Positions 26,535 to 32,907 of a DNA stretch of 64,000 nt are shown here, in pieces. Every line of letters starts with the position of its first letter. Position 1 is the stretch's first letter. The notes under the pieces are model-generated. The model made no database searches, was not told the origin of the DNA, and worked only from the letters and a program-made list of their open reading frames with translations. Where the stretch lies: the NCBI GenBank assembly GCA_951217055.1, contig OX578276.1, positions 153,583,482 to 153,647,481 of the forward strand, written 5' to 3'. Source of the DNA: Gerris lacustris (Eukaryota > Arthropoda > Insecta > Hemiptera > Gerridae). The translations under genes and the position numbers were made by a program.

Positions 26535-29500
26535 GTTTCTGTATTCTTCACCTTAGTTGTATCTATGTGCAATATTTGGGGAAGATTGAATCACGGGAAG
26601 TGGTTCAAAATTGGGGTAATAGGTGTGCGATAAAACTTAAAAAGCAAATAAATTTGACGCCATTTTGTTTTTATATTTTGTTTTTTTGGATTCTGTATTC
26701 TTCACCTTAGTTGTATCTATGTGCAAAATTTGAGGAAGATTGAATCACGGGAAGTGGTTCAAAATTGGGGTAATAGGTGTGCGATAAAACTTAAAAAGCA
26801 AATAAATTTGACGCCATTTTGATTTTATTTTTTTGGTTTCTGTATTCTTCACCTTAGTTGTATCTATGTGCAAAATTTGGGGAAGATTTAATGACGATAA
26901 GTGGTTCAAAATTGGGGTAATAGGTGTGCGATGACACTTAAAAAGCAAATAAATTTGACGCCATTTTGTTTTTTTTGGTTTCTGTATTCTTCATCTTAGT
27001 TGTATCTATGTGCAAAATTTGGGGAAGATTGAATCACGGGAAGTGGTTCAAAATTGGGGAAACGGAAATGTGCGATGAAACTTACAAAGCAAAGTAATAT
27101 AAGACCAGTAATAATAATAATAATAATAATAATAATCAATAGGAACAGGTTAAAAAAATTGCAAGTATATCGGACAGTTAAAATAGGTGGGCCAAATAGT
27201 GCAGATTTACCTACAAAAAATAAATTTATCTACGATTGATACGAAATATAAACATTATATCTCTGTTTAGATGAGTAGAAAGTGATTCTTTACGTACTTG
27301 TATTCATTGCGCATGCGCGTCTCATTGTTCTGAAGAATTCCTCTTCTTTACCACACTAGTGCGGTAAAGAAGAGGAATTCTTCAGCTTTACGCACGATTA
27401 GAGAGTTTGTTTACATTTAACAAGACTAATTTGCTGTTTGTTTAATAAAAGTAACTTTTATATCGAGGTTTTTGTGAAAATCAATGAGTGATTTAAATGG
27501 TTATGACGAATATGAGGAGAATAATACGCCTCCCGAAATAATTCGGCACAAAATACAACTAATGAATTAATGTTATCTTTATCAAAAGAGAAATACGAAC
27601 TTGTATACTGGAAGTTTATTTCTTTCTGTATTTATTATTTAAATATAACAATCGTAGATAAAGTACGGTACGCAACTCGTGCGAAAACGGCATTTTGCAT
27701 TGCTCGTGTGGTTTTACCACCCTCGCTGTCGCTCGGGTGCAAACTCCACACTCGCATGCAAAATGCTACTTTCCGCACTCGACGCGTAATGTACTATTTC
27801 ATGTTGAATGGATGTCTTTTAGGTGTAATAAAAAACAATTTTATTTCATTTCTCTTACATGAGACGTTTAAAAAATATCTCCAACAATATCTCCGACACC
27901 AGGAATTGAAGCTAGGATTTATGCATTTGTTGTGCAACTAGAAATGCAGTAATCAATGGTTCGCTTCTCGGTGTCAGAGGTTTTTTTTTCTTTTAATTTT
28001 TCTCTTTAATAATATTATTAATCATGTATAATTTGAGTTCTTTCAACAAATATAAATGGTATTATTTAGTACTAATATACCAAGTTTCTCGAATGTGCAA
28101 TCCCTCTGGCCTCATACCCTGAAAGATAAGCTGATTATTTAAATTCAATATTTAATACAAACGAATGTTTAGTTATTTCCTACGGAGGAGTTCCTGTCTC
28201 TGTCCGAGTCGATGGTGCAAATGATAATGTGCAGAAATCTCGAGATACCTGAAGTGCTCAAATTCCAAGCCATGCTCAGTTGGGCCAACCACAAGATCAA
28301 GATCAAGACTTCGACCAAAGTAGACGCAAAGCTTGAGTTCCGCTGCATTATGGAAAGACTGACGAGAGACCTAAAACTCTACCGCATCTCACCTCAAGAT
28401 CTTATCAAGGTAAATATCAGTAGTTTTTTAGAATGGATTGAGGAATTGTGTGTTTTTAGAAGCTTTTATTTAACTTGCAATGTTTGTATGTGTGTATGTA
28501 TGTATGTATATATGTATGAATGTATTTATGAATTTATGTTCGGGTCACATCTTGCAACTGAATTTTAAAGCAGTTATCCTCAACCGATTGAATTTAAATT
28601 TTGCATACAATCACACCTTTTGCATCTCACCTCAAGACCTTATCAAGGTAGATATCTGTAGTTTTTTAGAATGGCTTGAGGAATGTGTTTTTTAAAAGCT
28701 TTTATTTAACTTGCAATGATTGTATGGATGGATGTATGTATGTATGTATGTATGTATGTATGTATGTATGTATGTATGTATGTATGTATGTATGTATGTA
28801 TGTATGTATGTATGTATGTATGTATGTATGTATGTATGTATGTATGTATGTATGTATGTATGTATGTATGTATGTATGTATGTATGTATGTTCGGGTCAA
28901 ATCTTGCAACTGAATTTTAAAGCAGTTATCCTCAACCGATTGAATTGAAATTTTGCATCCACGTTTAGTTTGGATGACAATGCATGGTTAGCTAAGTGAC
29001 ATCATTCTCAATCCACTATGGCAGACAGCCCAAATGGTGGACTACTTTTATATTTTAAGCATGCCCATGATATGGGTATGAAATGAAAGGGTTTGCTGAG
29101 AAGAATACGAATAAAAGCTTGTTTTTAAAAATTATTTTCTTATAATCAACTTATTTAAATGCTTTTATTTAACTTGCAATGTTTGTATGTATGTTCGGGT
29201 CAAATCTTACAACTAAATTTTAAAGCAGTTATCCTGAACCGATTGATTTTGCATACACGTTTAGTTTGGATGAATGCATAGTTAGCTAAGTGACGTCATT
29301 CTAAATCCAATATGGCAGCCAGCCCAACGCGAGACGCCCATATTATACCTAGTAGGGACAGTTTTACAACATATTCTGGATGTCCAAAATGTGTAGTGAC
29401 AATACTCTATATTAGTAGTCCAGGAGAAGGTGTGCAAATATGGGTTTGATTAACATCAAGCTAGAATTTTGTGTATAAGTTAATCTTTTAGTGCCTTTTA

Positions 29501-30261
29501 AGAATATTGGTCGGCCAAGTTTATCTGCGGGGCATAGCTTGGCAGGCATTTGAAAAAAAAAATAAACGGTGGAGAGCTGCCATGTCCATCCTATATTAGT
29601 ATAATGTGATTTTCATGATCCTGAGTACAAAATTAGTTAGTAGACCAAAAATTAAGTTGATGTTAGCTTGCCGCTTGATAGGTGACCACTTTGATTTGGA
29701 GTAATACTTGAATAACTAACCTATCAAGTGACAAACTAACATCAACTTGATTTTTGATCTACTAATTTTGTACTCAGGATCATGAAAATCACATTGCACA
29801 CCAAAATGGCTGTGGTCAGTCGTCCTGGCAGACGCGTGGAGCTTAAACTACTGAACCGATTTTGACTAAATTTGCCATACATACTAACACTGTCCAGTCC
29901 TAATTGTGTTTAATTCAGGGAAACCGCTCCCTCTCCTTCTCTCCATCAACTCTCATTTGACTAAGATTATTGGAATCTCGGATTATCGAGACTCTACTAT
30001 GTAATTAAAATTTTTAAAAATATTTATAATTTTTAATTACATTAATTTTAATGCTATAAATGATTAAAAGAACGAATTATAATTCAGGTGGTGCTTCCGA
30101 GCAAAGCTATTAAGAACGAGAGAATATTGGAGACATTGATGTTCCAAGCCAACTCAGGTATGTACAGGGTGCAAGATTGCTACCTCGAAGCCTGTCAGCG
30201 TAGATTACAGAATCAGGATTCCAGATTCAGCGAGTGGGACTCCTTCGACTACGGCATTTAA
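5529..30261 (+). CDS. gprs: BTB-BACK domain protein, insect 'serine-enriched protein' type (partial, seven exons)
   Basis: Exons 5529-5687, 15337-15488, 18225-18346, 24324-24506, 25771-25875, 28173-28409 and 30088-30261 have AG/GT borders and matching phases (2, 1, then 0) and end in TAA. The joined product gives about 377 residues. It contains the C-terminal half of a BTB domain with a long polar insertion (exons 1-3), the last BTB helices (exon 4) and a BACK-like helical domain (exons 5-7). I recognise it from the FDPDTFRILLDYLH, QMIMCRNLEIPE and VLPSKAIKNERILETLM blocks. The BTB start lies left of the window. BTB-BACK proteins are often adaptors for cullin-3 ligases; whether this one is cannot be seen. 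The introns total about 23.5 kb and are filled with TEs. The gene name rests on family memory, while the BTB-BACK call rests on the sequence. Confidence 0.88.
5688..6564. other. intron, AT-rich, no gene seen
   Basis: Contains a TATATTTC..GGGCATCATCAG box at about 5985-6012 that recurs at 6937, 32984 and 46588. The rest is low-complexity AT sequence with short (TAA)n at 6287-6305. Confidence 0.4.
6565..6710 (-). pseudogene. RTE-like LINE, C-terminal end (part 2 of split copy)
   Basis: On the minus strand, the frame begun at 8890-9176 resumes here as WRDDFQEVAGATWNRIAQQK and ends with a natural stop after VQKWT (about 6590). This is the usual C-terminal tail of insect RTE-type endonuclease-reverse transcriptases. 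It is separated from the rest by the hAT-like element at 6711-8889, whose 8 bp duplication CCTCCAGC lies at 6703-6710 and 8890-8897. Confidence 0.85.
6711..8889. mobile_element. hAT-like non-autonomous element, 2179 bp, TSD CCTCCAGC
   Basis: The 12 bp perfect inverted ends (CAGGGCCGGCGC) are flanked by the 8 bp repeat CCTCCAGC on both sides, the hallmark of hAT insertion. No transposase frame was found inside. It sits within an RTE-like LINE coding region and itself hosts the foldback element at 7497-8542. A TATATTTCGCCC..GGGCATCTTCAG box lies at 6937-6965. Confidence 0.88.
7497..8542. mobile_element. foldback TIR element, ~1046 bp, TA target
   Basis: The ends CAGGGTGGTCCAAAAGTCT and AGACTTTTGGACCACCCT are inverted and preceded or followed by TA. 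The interior has four related blocks in alternating orientation: 7550-7790 and 7850-7960 forward, 7980-8215 and 8260-8500 reversed. Each shows AACTTGGGGGAT, AAAGGGAAGT and GGGGCAA words. Frames opened by this symmetry at 7559 and 8256 encode near-identical peptides because they are the two arms of the palindrome. The TA target fits Tc1/mariner or a related group. No transposase is left. Confidence 0.75.
8890..9176 (-). pseudogene. RTE-like LINE reverse-transcriptase C-terminal region (part 1 of split copy)
   Basis: The minus strand reads SQTWALTKTVAERIRVAQRA, then MERSMLGVKKQDRIRND, KWAGHVARIRDQRW and RGRPVRRW, the standard tail of insect RTE-type LINE polyproteins. The frame is open until the hAT-like insertion and then resumes at 6710. 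The 5' end is truncated at about 9176, so palm and endonuclease are missing. The frame across the two parts is intact, so the LINE piece was fairly young when the hAT entered. Confidence 0.88.
9177..9637. other. intron, AT-rich, no gene seen
   Basis: AT-rich filler. 9566-9635 is similar to 22190-22260 (a GTCTCACGTAAAAAG.GTTTC box), which lies inside the hAT-like element at 20695. The similarity resumes at 10237, so the tRNA-like element at 9638 appears to have inserted into this older repeat. Confidence 0.45.
9638..10212 (+). mobile_element. TIR element with tRNA-like B box, copy 1
   Basis: The ends ACTTTCTCATATA and TATATGAGAAAGT are inverted. The interior carries CCCGGGTTCGATTCCCCGCC (10071-10091), a strong match to a tRNA T-arm/B box. 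It also carries a CTGTCTGTC run followed by a GCCGATTTTGAAGAAATTTG box (9758-9835). An inverted copy lies at 12051-12629 and a partial one at 19645-19920. The minus-strand frame at 9635-9985 is non-coding repeat. Confidence 0.7.
10237..10560 (+). repeat. repeat shared with 22270-22640
   Basis: ACAAAATGGCGC, CCTTTCATTTGATACCCCAC and ATCAGACCGCACATTTTGC blocks match the interior of the hAT-like element at 20695-23377. It is a fragment of the same family with no coding content. Confidence 0.55.
10672..11258 (-). mobile_element. composite TIR element with recombinase-like leader, copy 1 (minus)
   Basis: Reverse-complement relative of 27226-27800. From right to left it has the end TATCTACGATTG-like (about 11240-11254), a short frame on the minus strand starting at 10992 (MNESSGFDENVENN), the second end at about 10812-10824, and then a GC-richer hairpin (10675-10810) with GCATTTTGCAT words in both arms. 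The frame is broken after about 30 codons. See the copy at 43283 for the cleanest boundaries. Confidence 0.65.
11259..12024. other. intron, no gene seen
   Basis: AT-rich sequence enclosed by the two inverted tRNA-like elements. Short open frames have no family resemblance. Confidence 0.4.
12051..12629 (-). mobile_element. TIR element with tRNA-like B box, copy 2 (inverted)
   Basis: Reverse complement of 9638-10212 over nearly all its length, with the same ends and the same B box (rc of GGGTTCGATTCCCCGC at about 12176-12192). Together with copy 1 it gives a long inverted repeat with arms of about 580 bp and a 1.8 kb loop in the intron upstream of exon 2. Confidence 0.7.
12630..13815. other. 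intron, isolated TIR-like end, no gene seen
   Basis: 12760-12790 (ACAGGGTGGGCAAAGAAAAC after TA) resembles a Tc1/mariner-type terminal sequence, but I see no matching inverted end. The rest is AT-rich. Confidence 0.4.
13819..14563 (+). repeat. interspersed repeat family B, copy 1
   Basis: Long direct match to 18504-19221 (about 720 bp): TACATTCAACGAAATATGC, a (CTGT)n run, GACGATAACTTGAGTAAA, a CCGATTTAGTTGAAATTTGG box, AGCGACACCGCTAT and a shared right end through ATACGCTCGCTTCAA and GCCTAG. Frames in it are not coding. It lies just upstream of the minisatellite next to exon 2. Confidence 0.7.
14740..15297 (+). repeat. 35 bp minisatellite, about 15 copies
   Basis: The unit TGCTGTTCTGAATTAGAACT plus 15 further bases repeats every 35 bp from 14766. 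Each unit holds the palindrome AATTAGAACTTCTAATT. Units are nearly identical (a few T/A changes), so it was homogenised recently. It ends about 40 bp before exon 2. Confidence 0.92.
15337..15488 (+). CDS. gprs: BTB-BACK gene exon (second in window)
   Basis: The acceptor TTTATATTAG sits before it and the donor GTAAGT after it. It encodes a basic, serine-rich segment (PKSVPSSPMVKRAFSRLGTL and, near its end, DDKKKWASSQDCSS) that forms part of the polar insertion within the BTB domain of this family. It starts by completing AGG and ends one base into a codon. A C20 run begins about 20 bp after the donor. Confidence 0.85.
15489..16575 (+). repeat. intron with two direct family-B-like repeats
   Basis: 15824-15975 and 16422-16572 are direct copies of one segment starting TTTTGCTTCCGAGCTTACCG and ending in a (CTGT)n run. 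The first continues to about 16265 with ACTTGAGTAAATGTCGACCG, a diverged relative of the repeats at 13819 and 18504. A C20 run lies at 15510-15530. No coding content. Confidence 0.6.
16576..16951. other. intron, no gene seen
   Basis: Two imperfect copies of a CAGGC.CGATATTTGAG-like string (16680 and 16780). Nothing else recognised. Confidence 0.35.
16952..18174. mobile_element. long-TIR element, ~1.2 kb, arms ~230 bp
   Basis: The arms 16952-17170 and about 17955-18174 are reverse complements (GAGATGATTAGTG..GACGTCACAA against TTGTGACGTCATCACTAATC). The interior of about 780 bp has no convincing transposase frame. The right arm stops 50 bp before exon 3, so the element supplies most of the sequence upstream of that acceptor. 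Confidence 0.8.
18225..18346 (+). CDS. gprs: BTB-BACK gene exon (third in window)
   Basis: The acceptor TGTGTTTTCAG precedes it and the donor GTATGT follows. After completing an Asn codon it reads KDSKDGKDKDKHVPSQLAVP, then a RLSVCADVQKVDRAKLAQSE block, ending in phase 0. The lysine/aspartate-rich start continues the polar BTB insertion, and the second half is conserved in the insect family. An A44 run follows at 18368-18411. Confidence 0.87.
18368..18411 (+). repeat. A44 homopolymer
   Basis: Uninterrupted A run in the intron just after exon 3. No retroposed body is visible immediately upstream other than the exon itself, so its origin is unclear. Confidence 0.9.
18482..19221 (+). repeat. 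interspersed repeat family B, copy 2
   Basis: Direct copy of 13819-14563 with an extra left end TTGAAGCGAGCGTA that mirrors TACGCTCGCTTCAA at about 19184-19197, so this copy has visible inverted ends. It contains the (CTGT)n run (18528-18560) and the CCGATTTAGTTGAAATTTGG box (18601). No protein is encoded. Confidence 0.7.
19569..19646. repeat. (AT)n microsatellite
   Basis: About 39 AT dinucleotides. It joins directly to the truncated tRNA-like element at 19647. Confidence 0.95.
19647..19920 (-). mobile_element. TIR element with tRNA-like B box, copy 3 (partial)
   Basis: Matches the left half of 12025-12340 (CCGAGACAA.TCAGACAAAC, TATACGAGTT, CATAAAAATAACTTCTCC, TTTTCGAGAAATAATT) but the B box has decayed. 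It stops where a GCTTCCG/CGGTAAG repeat end begins (19925-19965). Confidence 0.55.
20240..20342 (+). repeat. 45 bp minisatellite, left part
   Basis: Two units of TAAAAACTTTACTAGTAAAG..ATAAATTGTA.CTCCACG, the same 45 bp unit as 23908-24250. The array is interrupted here by the LINE fragment that follows. Confidence 0.85.
20343..20694 (+). pseudogene. LINE reverse-transcriptase C-terminal fragment (part 1 of split copy)
   Basis: From about 20396 the frame gives MRMLFHALVESILNYCILSW, then IIQKAIIKIAMKKPKRYPSH, the post-palm region of CR1/Jockey-type LINE ORF2 proteins. It is open up to the hAT-like insertion and resumes at 23378. The 5' end is truncated; clade not fixed. Confidence 0.8.
20695..23377. 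mobile_element. hAT-like non-autonomous element, 2683 bp, TSD CTAATACC
   Basis: The ends CATGGGCGTCGTC and GACGACGCCCGTG are inverted with one mismatch and flanked by CTAATACC at 20687-20694 and 23378-23385. G/C-rich subterminal blocks (GGGGGGGACA..) occur at both ends. No transposase is seen inside. It contains the nested MITE 21933-22116 and a segment (22187-22640) shared with 9566-9635 and 10237-10560. The end sequence resembles the element at 50250-51426. Confidence 0.88.
21933..22116. mobile_element. hAT-like MITE, 184 bp, TSD CCTATTCC
   Basis: The ends TAGTGGCTTAACTA and TAGCTACGCCACTG are inverted relatives of the CAGTGGCGTAGCTA terminus. CCTATTCC flanks it at 21925-21932 and 22117-22124. 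The interior is G/C-rich (CGCGGGGGCCCGC). Same family as 37046-37287. Confidence 0.85.
23378..23909 (+). pseudogene. LINE C-terminal fragment and 3' UTR (part 2 of split copy)
   Basis: Resumes the frame of 20343-20694 as LIPQTHTTRKQRHATYLGPI, then YYNKLPTELRQI, ending with TAA at 23531-23533. The UTR contains AT repeats (23557-23590) and ends in a (TTA)n tail at 23887-23906, typical of CR1-like LINEs. The 45 bp minisatellite restarts right after the tail. Confidence 0.82.
23908..24250 (+). repeat. 45 bp minisatellite, right part (about 7 units)
   Basis: TAAAAACTTTACTAGTAAAG and AATTGTATCTCCACG blocks recur with 45 bp period up to 24250. Each unit holds the inverted pair CTTTACTAGTAAAG. It ends 70 bp before exon 4. 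Confidence 0.9.
24324..24506 (+). CDS. gprs: BTB-BACK gene exon (fourth in window)
   Basis: The acceptor TTGTTTCAG precedes it and the donor GTAATC follows. It has 61 codons in phase 0: FPIIEFDPDTFRILLDYLH, then NIPGLICAAEHYDLPELLQA and a Cys-Phe-His-His-Ala helix. This is the C-terminal end of the BTB fold (the YLYTG-like strand-helix and the last two helices). The strongest single block for the family call. Confidence 0.92.
24586..24806. mobile_element. Harbinger-like MITE, 221 bp, TSD TTA
   Basis: The ends AGGCCCCCATACAC and GTATAGGGGCCT are flanked by TTA at 24583-24585 and 24807-24809. Inside, GTCAAAATGTTTGC-type words recur in both orientations, and GTGTATCCGTGGGGCT is repeated four times in tandem (24647-24715). 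Confidence 0.8.
24807..25770. other. intron, no gene seen
   Basis: Ordinary AT-rich sequence between exons 4 and 5. The stretch 25480-25610 is somewhat richer in CG and GATCC-like words but has no exon character. Confidence 0.4.
25771..25875 (+). CDS. gprs: BTB-BACK gene exon (fifth in window)
   Basis: The acceptor ATATTTTCAG precedes it and the donor GTAATA follows. It has 35 codons in phase 0: VCCMLCSLENYYWRYTSASE, then LVNMILAFVESRAQQ. This starts the BACK-like helical domain. Confidence 0.9.
25921..26150. repeat. tandem hairpin repeat (three units)
   Basis: GTAGTGGGTAACAAA and TTTGTTACCCACCAT alternate three times with GCGCCC.CATACACCTCTTTT between, so each unit folds on itself. The open frames on both strands here mirror each other for this reason and are not genes. 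Confidence 0.75.
26375..27100 (+). repeat. tandem repeat, unit ~130-160 bp, about five copies
   Basis: TTGGTTTCTGTATTCTTCAC, GTATCTATGTGCAAAATTTG, GAAGTGGTTCAAAATTGGGG and AAAAAGCAAATAAATTTGAC recur in order at about 26375, 26533, 26688, 26834 and 26976. Unit length varies through a T homopolymer (26502-26534 is the longest). The last unit runs into (AAT)n at 27109-27134. Confidence 0.88.
27226..27800 (+). mobile_element. composite TIR element with recombinase-like leader, copy 2 (plus)
   Basis: From TATCTACGATTGATACG to CAATCGTAGATA (about 27661) it matches 43283-43715. It carries a short frame from 27484 (MSDLNGYDEYEENNTPPEI) that is frameshifted, with a later in-line block (SLSKEKYEL) at about 27577. 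A hairpin (27664-27795) with GCATTTTGCAT words follows, as in the inverted copy at 10672. A hairpin-like CTTCTTTACC.C..GTGCGGTAAAGAAG is at 27341-27376. Confidence 0.68.
27801..28172. other. intron, no gene seen
   Basis: AT-rich. Nothing recognised apart from the exon 6 acceptor region at its right end. Confidence 0.4.
28173..28409 (+). CDS. gprs: BTB-BACK gene exon (sixth in window)
   Basis: 79 codons in phase 0: LFPTEEFLSLSESMVQMIMC, then RNLEIPEVLKFQAMLSWANH and, at the end, LTRDLKLYRISPQDLIK before GTAAAT. I chose the acceptor GAATGTTTAG at 28172 because it adds LFPTE, expected in this position of the family. The alternative AG at 28187 would start at EFLSL. This exon carries most of the BACK-like domain. 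Its last 26 bases and donor are duplicated downstream (28621-28650). Confidence 0.88.
28381..29330 (+). repeat. duplicated exon-6 donor region with (TATG)n
   Basis: 28381-28615 is repeated at 28621-28955 and partly at 29160-29330. Shared blocks are GCATCTCACCTCAAGA.CTTATCAAG/GT (exon end and donor, first two copies only), GCTTTTATTTAACTTGCAATG, a TATG microsatellite, TTCGGGTCA.ATCTTGCAACT and CAGTTATCCT.AACCGATTGA. The microsatellite is short in copy 1, about 160 bp (28729-28890) in copy 2 and two units in copy 3. Copies 2 and 3 also share GTTAGCTAAGTGAC.TCATTC. Confidence 0.88.
29602..29795. repeat. long hairpin (arms ~78 bp)
   Basis: AATGTGATTTTCATGATCCT..GAGTACAAAATTAGT pairs with ACTAATTTTGTACTC..AGGATCATGAAAATCACATT. 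The loop is about 35 bp. It probably is a MITE with little interior and lies in the last intron. A GACGCGTGGAGC..CCGATTTTGACTAAATTTG module follows at 29830-29880. Confidence 0.8.
30088..30261 (+). CDS. gprs: BTB-BACK gene terminal exon
   Basis: The acceptor AATTCAG precedes it. It has 57 codons plus TAA: VVLPSKAIKNERILETLMFQ, then ANSGMYRVQDCYLEACQRRL and FSEWDSFDYGI. This is the end of the BACK-like region and the C-terminus; no serine-rich tail follows in this isoform. AATAAA signals lie about 115 bp after the stop. Confidence 0.92.
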   Translation: MVLPSKAIKNERILETLMFQANSGMYRVQDCYLEACQRRLQNQDSRFSEWDSFDYGI

Positions 30262-30376
30262 ACAAATATGTTTCTTAAAAACCAAACAATTAAAGGGGTG
30301 AGTGCTCAGAAGAGGAAGTCGTTTGTAATTGCTAATAATCTGGGATTTCAGAAACTCAATGCAATTTTTAAACTGC

Positions 30377-30386
30377 AATAAATAAA
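30377..30386 (+). terminator. probable polyadenylation signals of the BTB-BACK gene
   Basis: Two overlapping AATAAA hexamers (30377-30382 and 30381-30386), 116-125 bp after the stop codon, before the first downstream repeat at 30470. Confidence 0.55.
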
Positions 30387-30469
30387 TTGCATATAAATAT
30401 TAAATTGCAGTACTCACAGGTAGTCTAGACTGATTTTTGCCACTGGTAGAATAAGGTTTTAAAAACAAT

Positions 30470-31150
30470 AGTTATTTATGCACCTAGGGAGTAAAGTAAG
30501 CCATTATTTCCTGAGCGAAAAAGTTGGTTCTTGAGGCGAAGCGAAGGAACCATGGTCCCTAAATCCCGAGGCGAAGCCGAGGGAATTAGACTTTTTAATT
30601 CCCGAGGCGCAGCCGAGGAAATAACTCTAATTAGCTCCTGAGGCGCAGCCGAGGTAGATAATTATCGCGAGGGGAAGAATGGCACTTTACTCACGAGGTA
30701 CATACAATGTTTTATCTCCAGTAGGAAGAAAATACACATTTTCGTCCATTGCACAATTTTTATTCATTATTTTAATAAATAATAATAATTATTAGCACTT
30801 TTAATAGCAGATATAAGAGATTCAATATTAAAAACAAATAAGAATTTTAATTAAACTCAAATAGAAGGTTATTTAGATGCAGGTTATAAACAAAGATAAA
30901 AATGGTCAAAAAAAGCAGTGTCGCCAACCTGATTTCAACAACTTCATTACATTAGCCATTCATTTTCTACTATTTATAAAATAATTAAGTTGCAATCTTT
31001 ACTTTTTTGCCCTACTTTACTTTTTCGCCCTACTTTTACTTTTTATCCCTACTTTTTCTCCCTACTTTTTGAGTTCAGGGATGAAAAGACCTGTTTTAGT
31101 CCCTCTAAACTAATTCAAAATCATAACTTTTTTCCCTACTGGAGATAAAC
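30470..31150 (+). repeat. interspersed repeat family C, copy 1
   Basis: Direct match to 35835-36505 (about 670 bp). It opens with TATGCACCTAGGGAGTAAAG, mirrored at 30683-30704 by CTTTACTCACGAGGTACATA. Between these ends GAGGCGAAGCCGAGG-like words recur four times. A second part from about 30711 (TTTATCTCCAGTAGG) is mirrored at 31135-31148 (CCTACTGGAGATAA). No frame. Confidence 0.72.
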
Positions 31151-31828
31151 AAATAAAAGCTAGCATAATGATTGCTTGTGTTAATACATAAAAATAATGG
31201 GCAATGTTTTATTAACATTCAATAATTTAATGCGGTTGCTAAATCTTAATAAAAATAAAAATAAATAAAAGAACAAAATAGATTAAACTATTGTGATATG
31301 TTTCTGGAATACTTTTGTCTATTATAAAATTCACTAAAAAAAATCATCAAAATTTCCCTATAATAAACTCATGTACTTTGATAATTGTTTTATAGGTCAA
31401 AATTAGGTATATAAAAACAGTCCACAATAAGGTTTGGTCAAGTTTATAACTTTTGTGATAATATGGTCCCAGAAGAAAAGCGCCATCAATGTTAACTCTT
31501 CAATGTATGGCAATGTTAACTATATCCATGAGGTAAAATCAACTACAATTACATCATTCATTCCAAAAAAATATTTTAATATTTCGAGCGAATAAAGTAA
31601 TTAAAGTGCAGAAACTTAAAGCTCATAAATTTTATTTGCGAGATTAACCAAAAAAAAAAAAATAATAATAATAATAACTTTATTAATATAATGTACACAT
31701 GTTCATTAAGTAGAACAGTGGAGTGAAAAATAAATGAATTTAAGACTCAGGAAAGTTTAAGTACTGTTTAGCGTAACAAAAACCTCTACTATTTTACTTA
31801 AGCACCCCCCCCCCCCCCCCCCCAGTAC
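31151..31828. other. intergenic, no gene seen
   Basis: AT-rich; short (AAT)n at 31661-31675 and a C19 run at 31804-31822. Confidence 0.4.
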
Positions 31829-32382
31829 CTAGGGTTACCATATGTCCGGATTTGAAACATCTGTCCGGTTTTGTGTCCGGATTTGAGGAATGTCAGGATT
31901 TTAAGAAAAATCAGAAAGCTAAATGGCCTTCCCTACCAAAAGAAGAAACCCCAAAAACTCATGAGAAATTTAAATACATATTTGAAGCATTTTCTAGAAG
32001 AAAAGTCTCTTTTCTTAATATATTTAAAATAGTAGAATTCGCCATGTGTCTGCCTGGTACTTCGGCTCCCGCTGAACGTATTTTTTCAATGATGAGGTCT
32101 ATCTGAACGCCTGAAAGAGAAAGATTATCTCTGTCAGTTGTAAAAGAGCTTCTTAATATTAAAGCAAATTCAATTATCACATGGAAAAATGACAAGTGTT
32201 TTCTAAGGAAAATTAGTTCATCTGAAAAGTATGATGGACCCAGCAGATACTAGCTAAAGTTGAATATGATATTAATAAATATTGTCAAATATTATATTAA
32301 TAAATTTATATATAACGTAATTATATATTTGTAACTTATTTATTTTCATAATATCACAAAAAAAAAAAAAAAAATAAAAAAT

Positions 32383-32477
<95 letters not shown>

Positions 32478-32592
32478 TATATAATAGGTATATATACATT
32501 TTTATTTTTATTTTTTTTGTTTGCAATTTTTCCTCTGACCCCCGGTGTTTCTTTTGTCCGGATCTGGCCTTCATAAATTATGGTAACCCTAG
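31829..32592 (+). mobile_element. hAT-type element, internally deleted, with transposase remnant
   Basis: The ends CTAGGGTTACCATA and TATGGTAACCCTAG are inverted, and TGTCCGG subterminal words occur on both sides (31842-31875, 32554-32562). It contains a transposase 3' piece (next entry) and an (AT)n run at 32386-32482. I could not find a clean 8 bp duplication, so the borders may be off by a few bases. Confidence 0.72.
31870..32254 (+). pseudogene. hAT transposase C-terminal dimerisation region, inactive
   Basis: From about 31920 the frame gives KWPSLPKEETPKTHEKF, then FKIVEFAMCLPGTSAPAERI and, after a TGA at 32104-32106, TPERERLSLSVVKELLNIKA. The LPGTSAPAERIFS block and the rLs.e.vk.ll.ik.N block are the signature of the hAT C-terminal dimerisation domain, and the TGA sits where Trp is usual. 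The N-terminal and RNase-H-like catalytic regions are missing, so it cannot act. Confidence 0.85.
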
Positions 32593-32609
32593 CCTATATC
32601 CCTTTGTGT

Positions 32610-32790
32610 TAATAATTATTTAGACAAAGGAACATATACAGAGTAGCATATTATATTCCTTAGTCTACATTGCTGTCAAGACAATGGGATATTTATTCCA
32701 ATGTACCTTGGGACAAAGGAATATCACTTTTGTGTATATAATTGTGATCATATCCCTTAGTCTAATTAACAAATAAGATAAAGGAATATT
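32610..32790. repeat. hairpin-like repeat related to 44458-44548
   Basis: Holds CCTTGGGACAAAGGAATATC and CCCTTAGTCTAATT words in both orientations. The same words make a tight hairpin at 44458-44548. Probably a palindromic MITE. Confidence 0.55.
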
Positions 32791-32907
32791 AAATATAAAA
32801 CAGCCCCAGGAGTCTCAATGTCTTGGGGAGACAAACACACAAACCTTTGAGACTTTAGAGGACATCAGACTATTAGAGTAGTTTTGTTTTGTCCCTTTTT
32901 CTTCTAA

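Noticed and set aside
28676..28948. Open frames encoding Met-Tyr-Val-Cys or Thr-Tyr-Ile-His repeats
   Set aside because: Produced by the TATG microsatellite on both strands; not genes.
32272..32574. Tyr-Ile repeat peptides (also at 37999, 42655 and 46040)
   Set aside because: Translations of (AT)n microsatellites.
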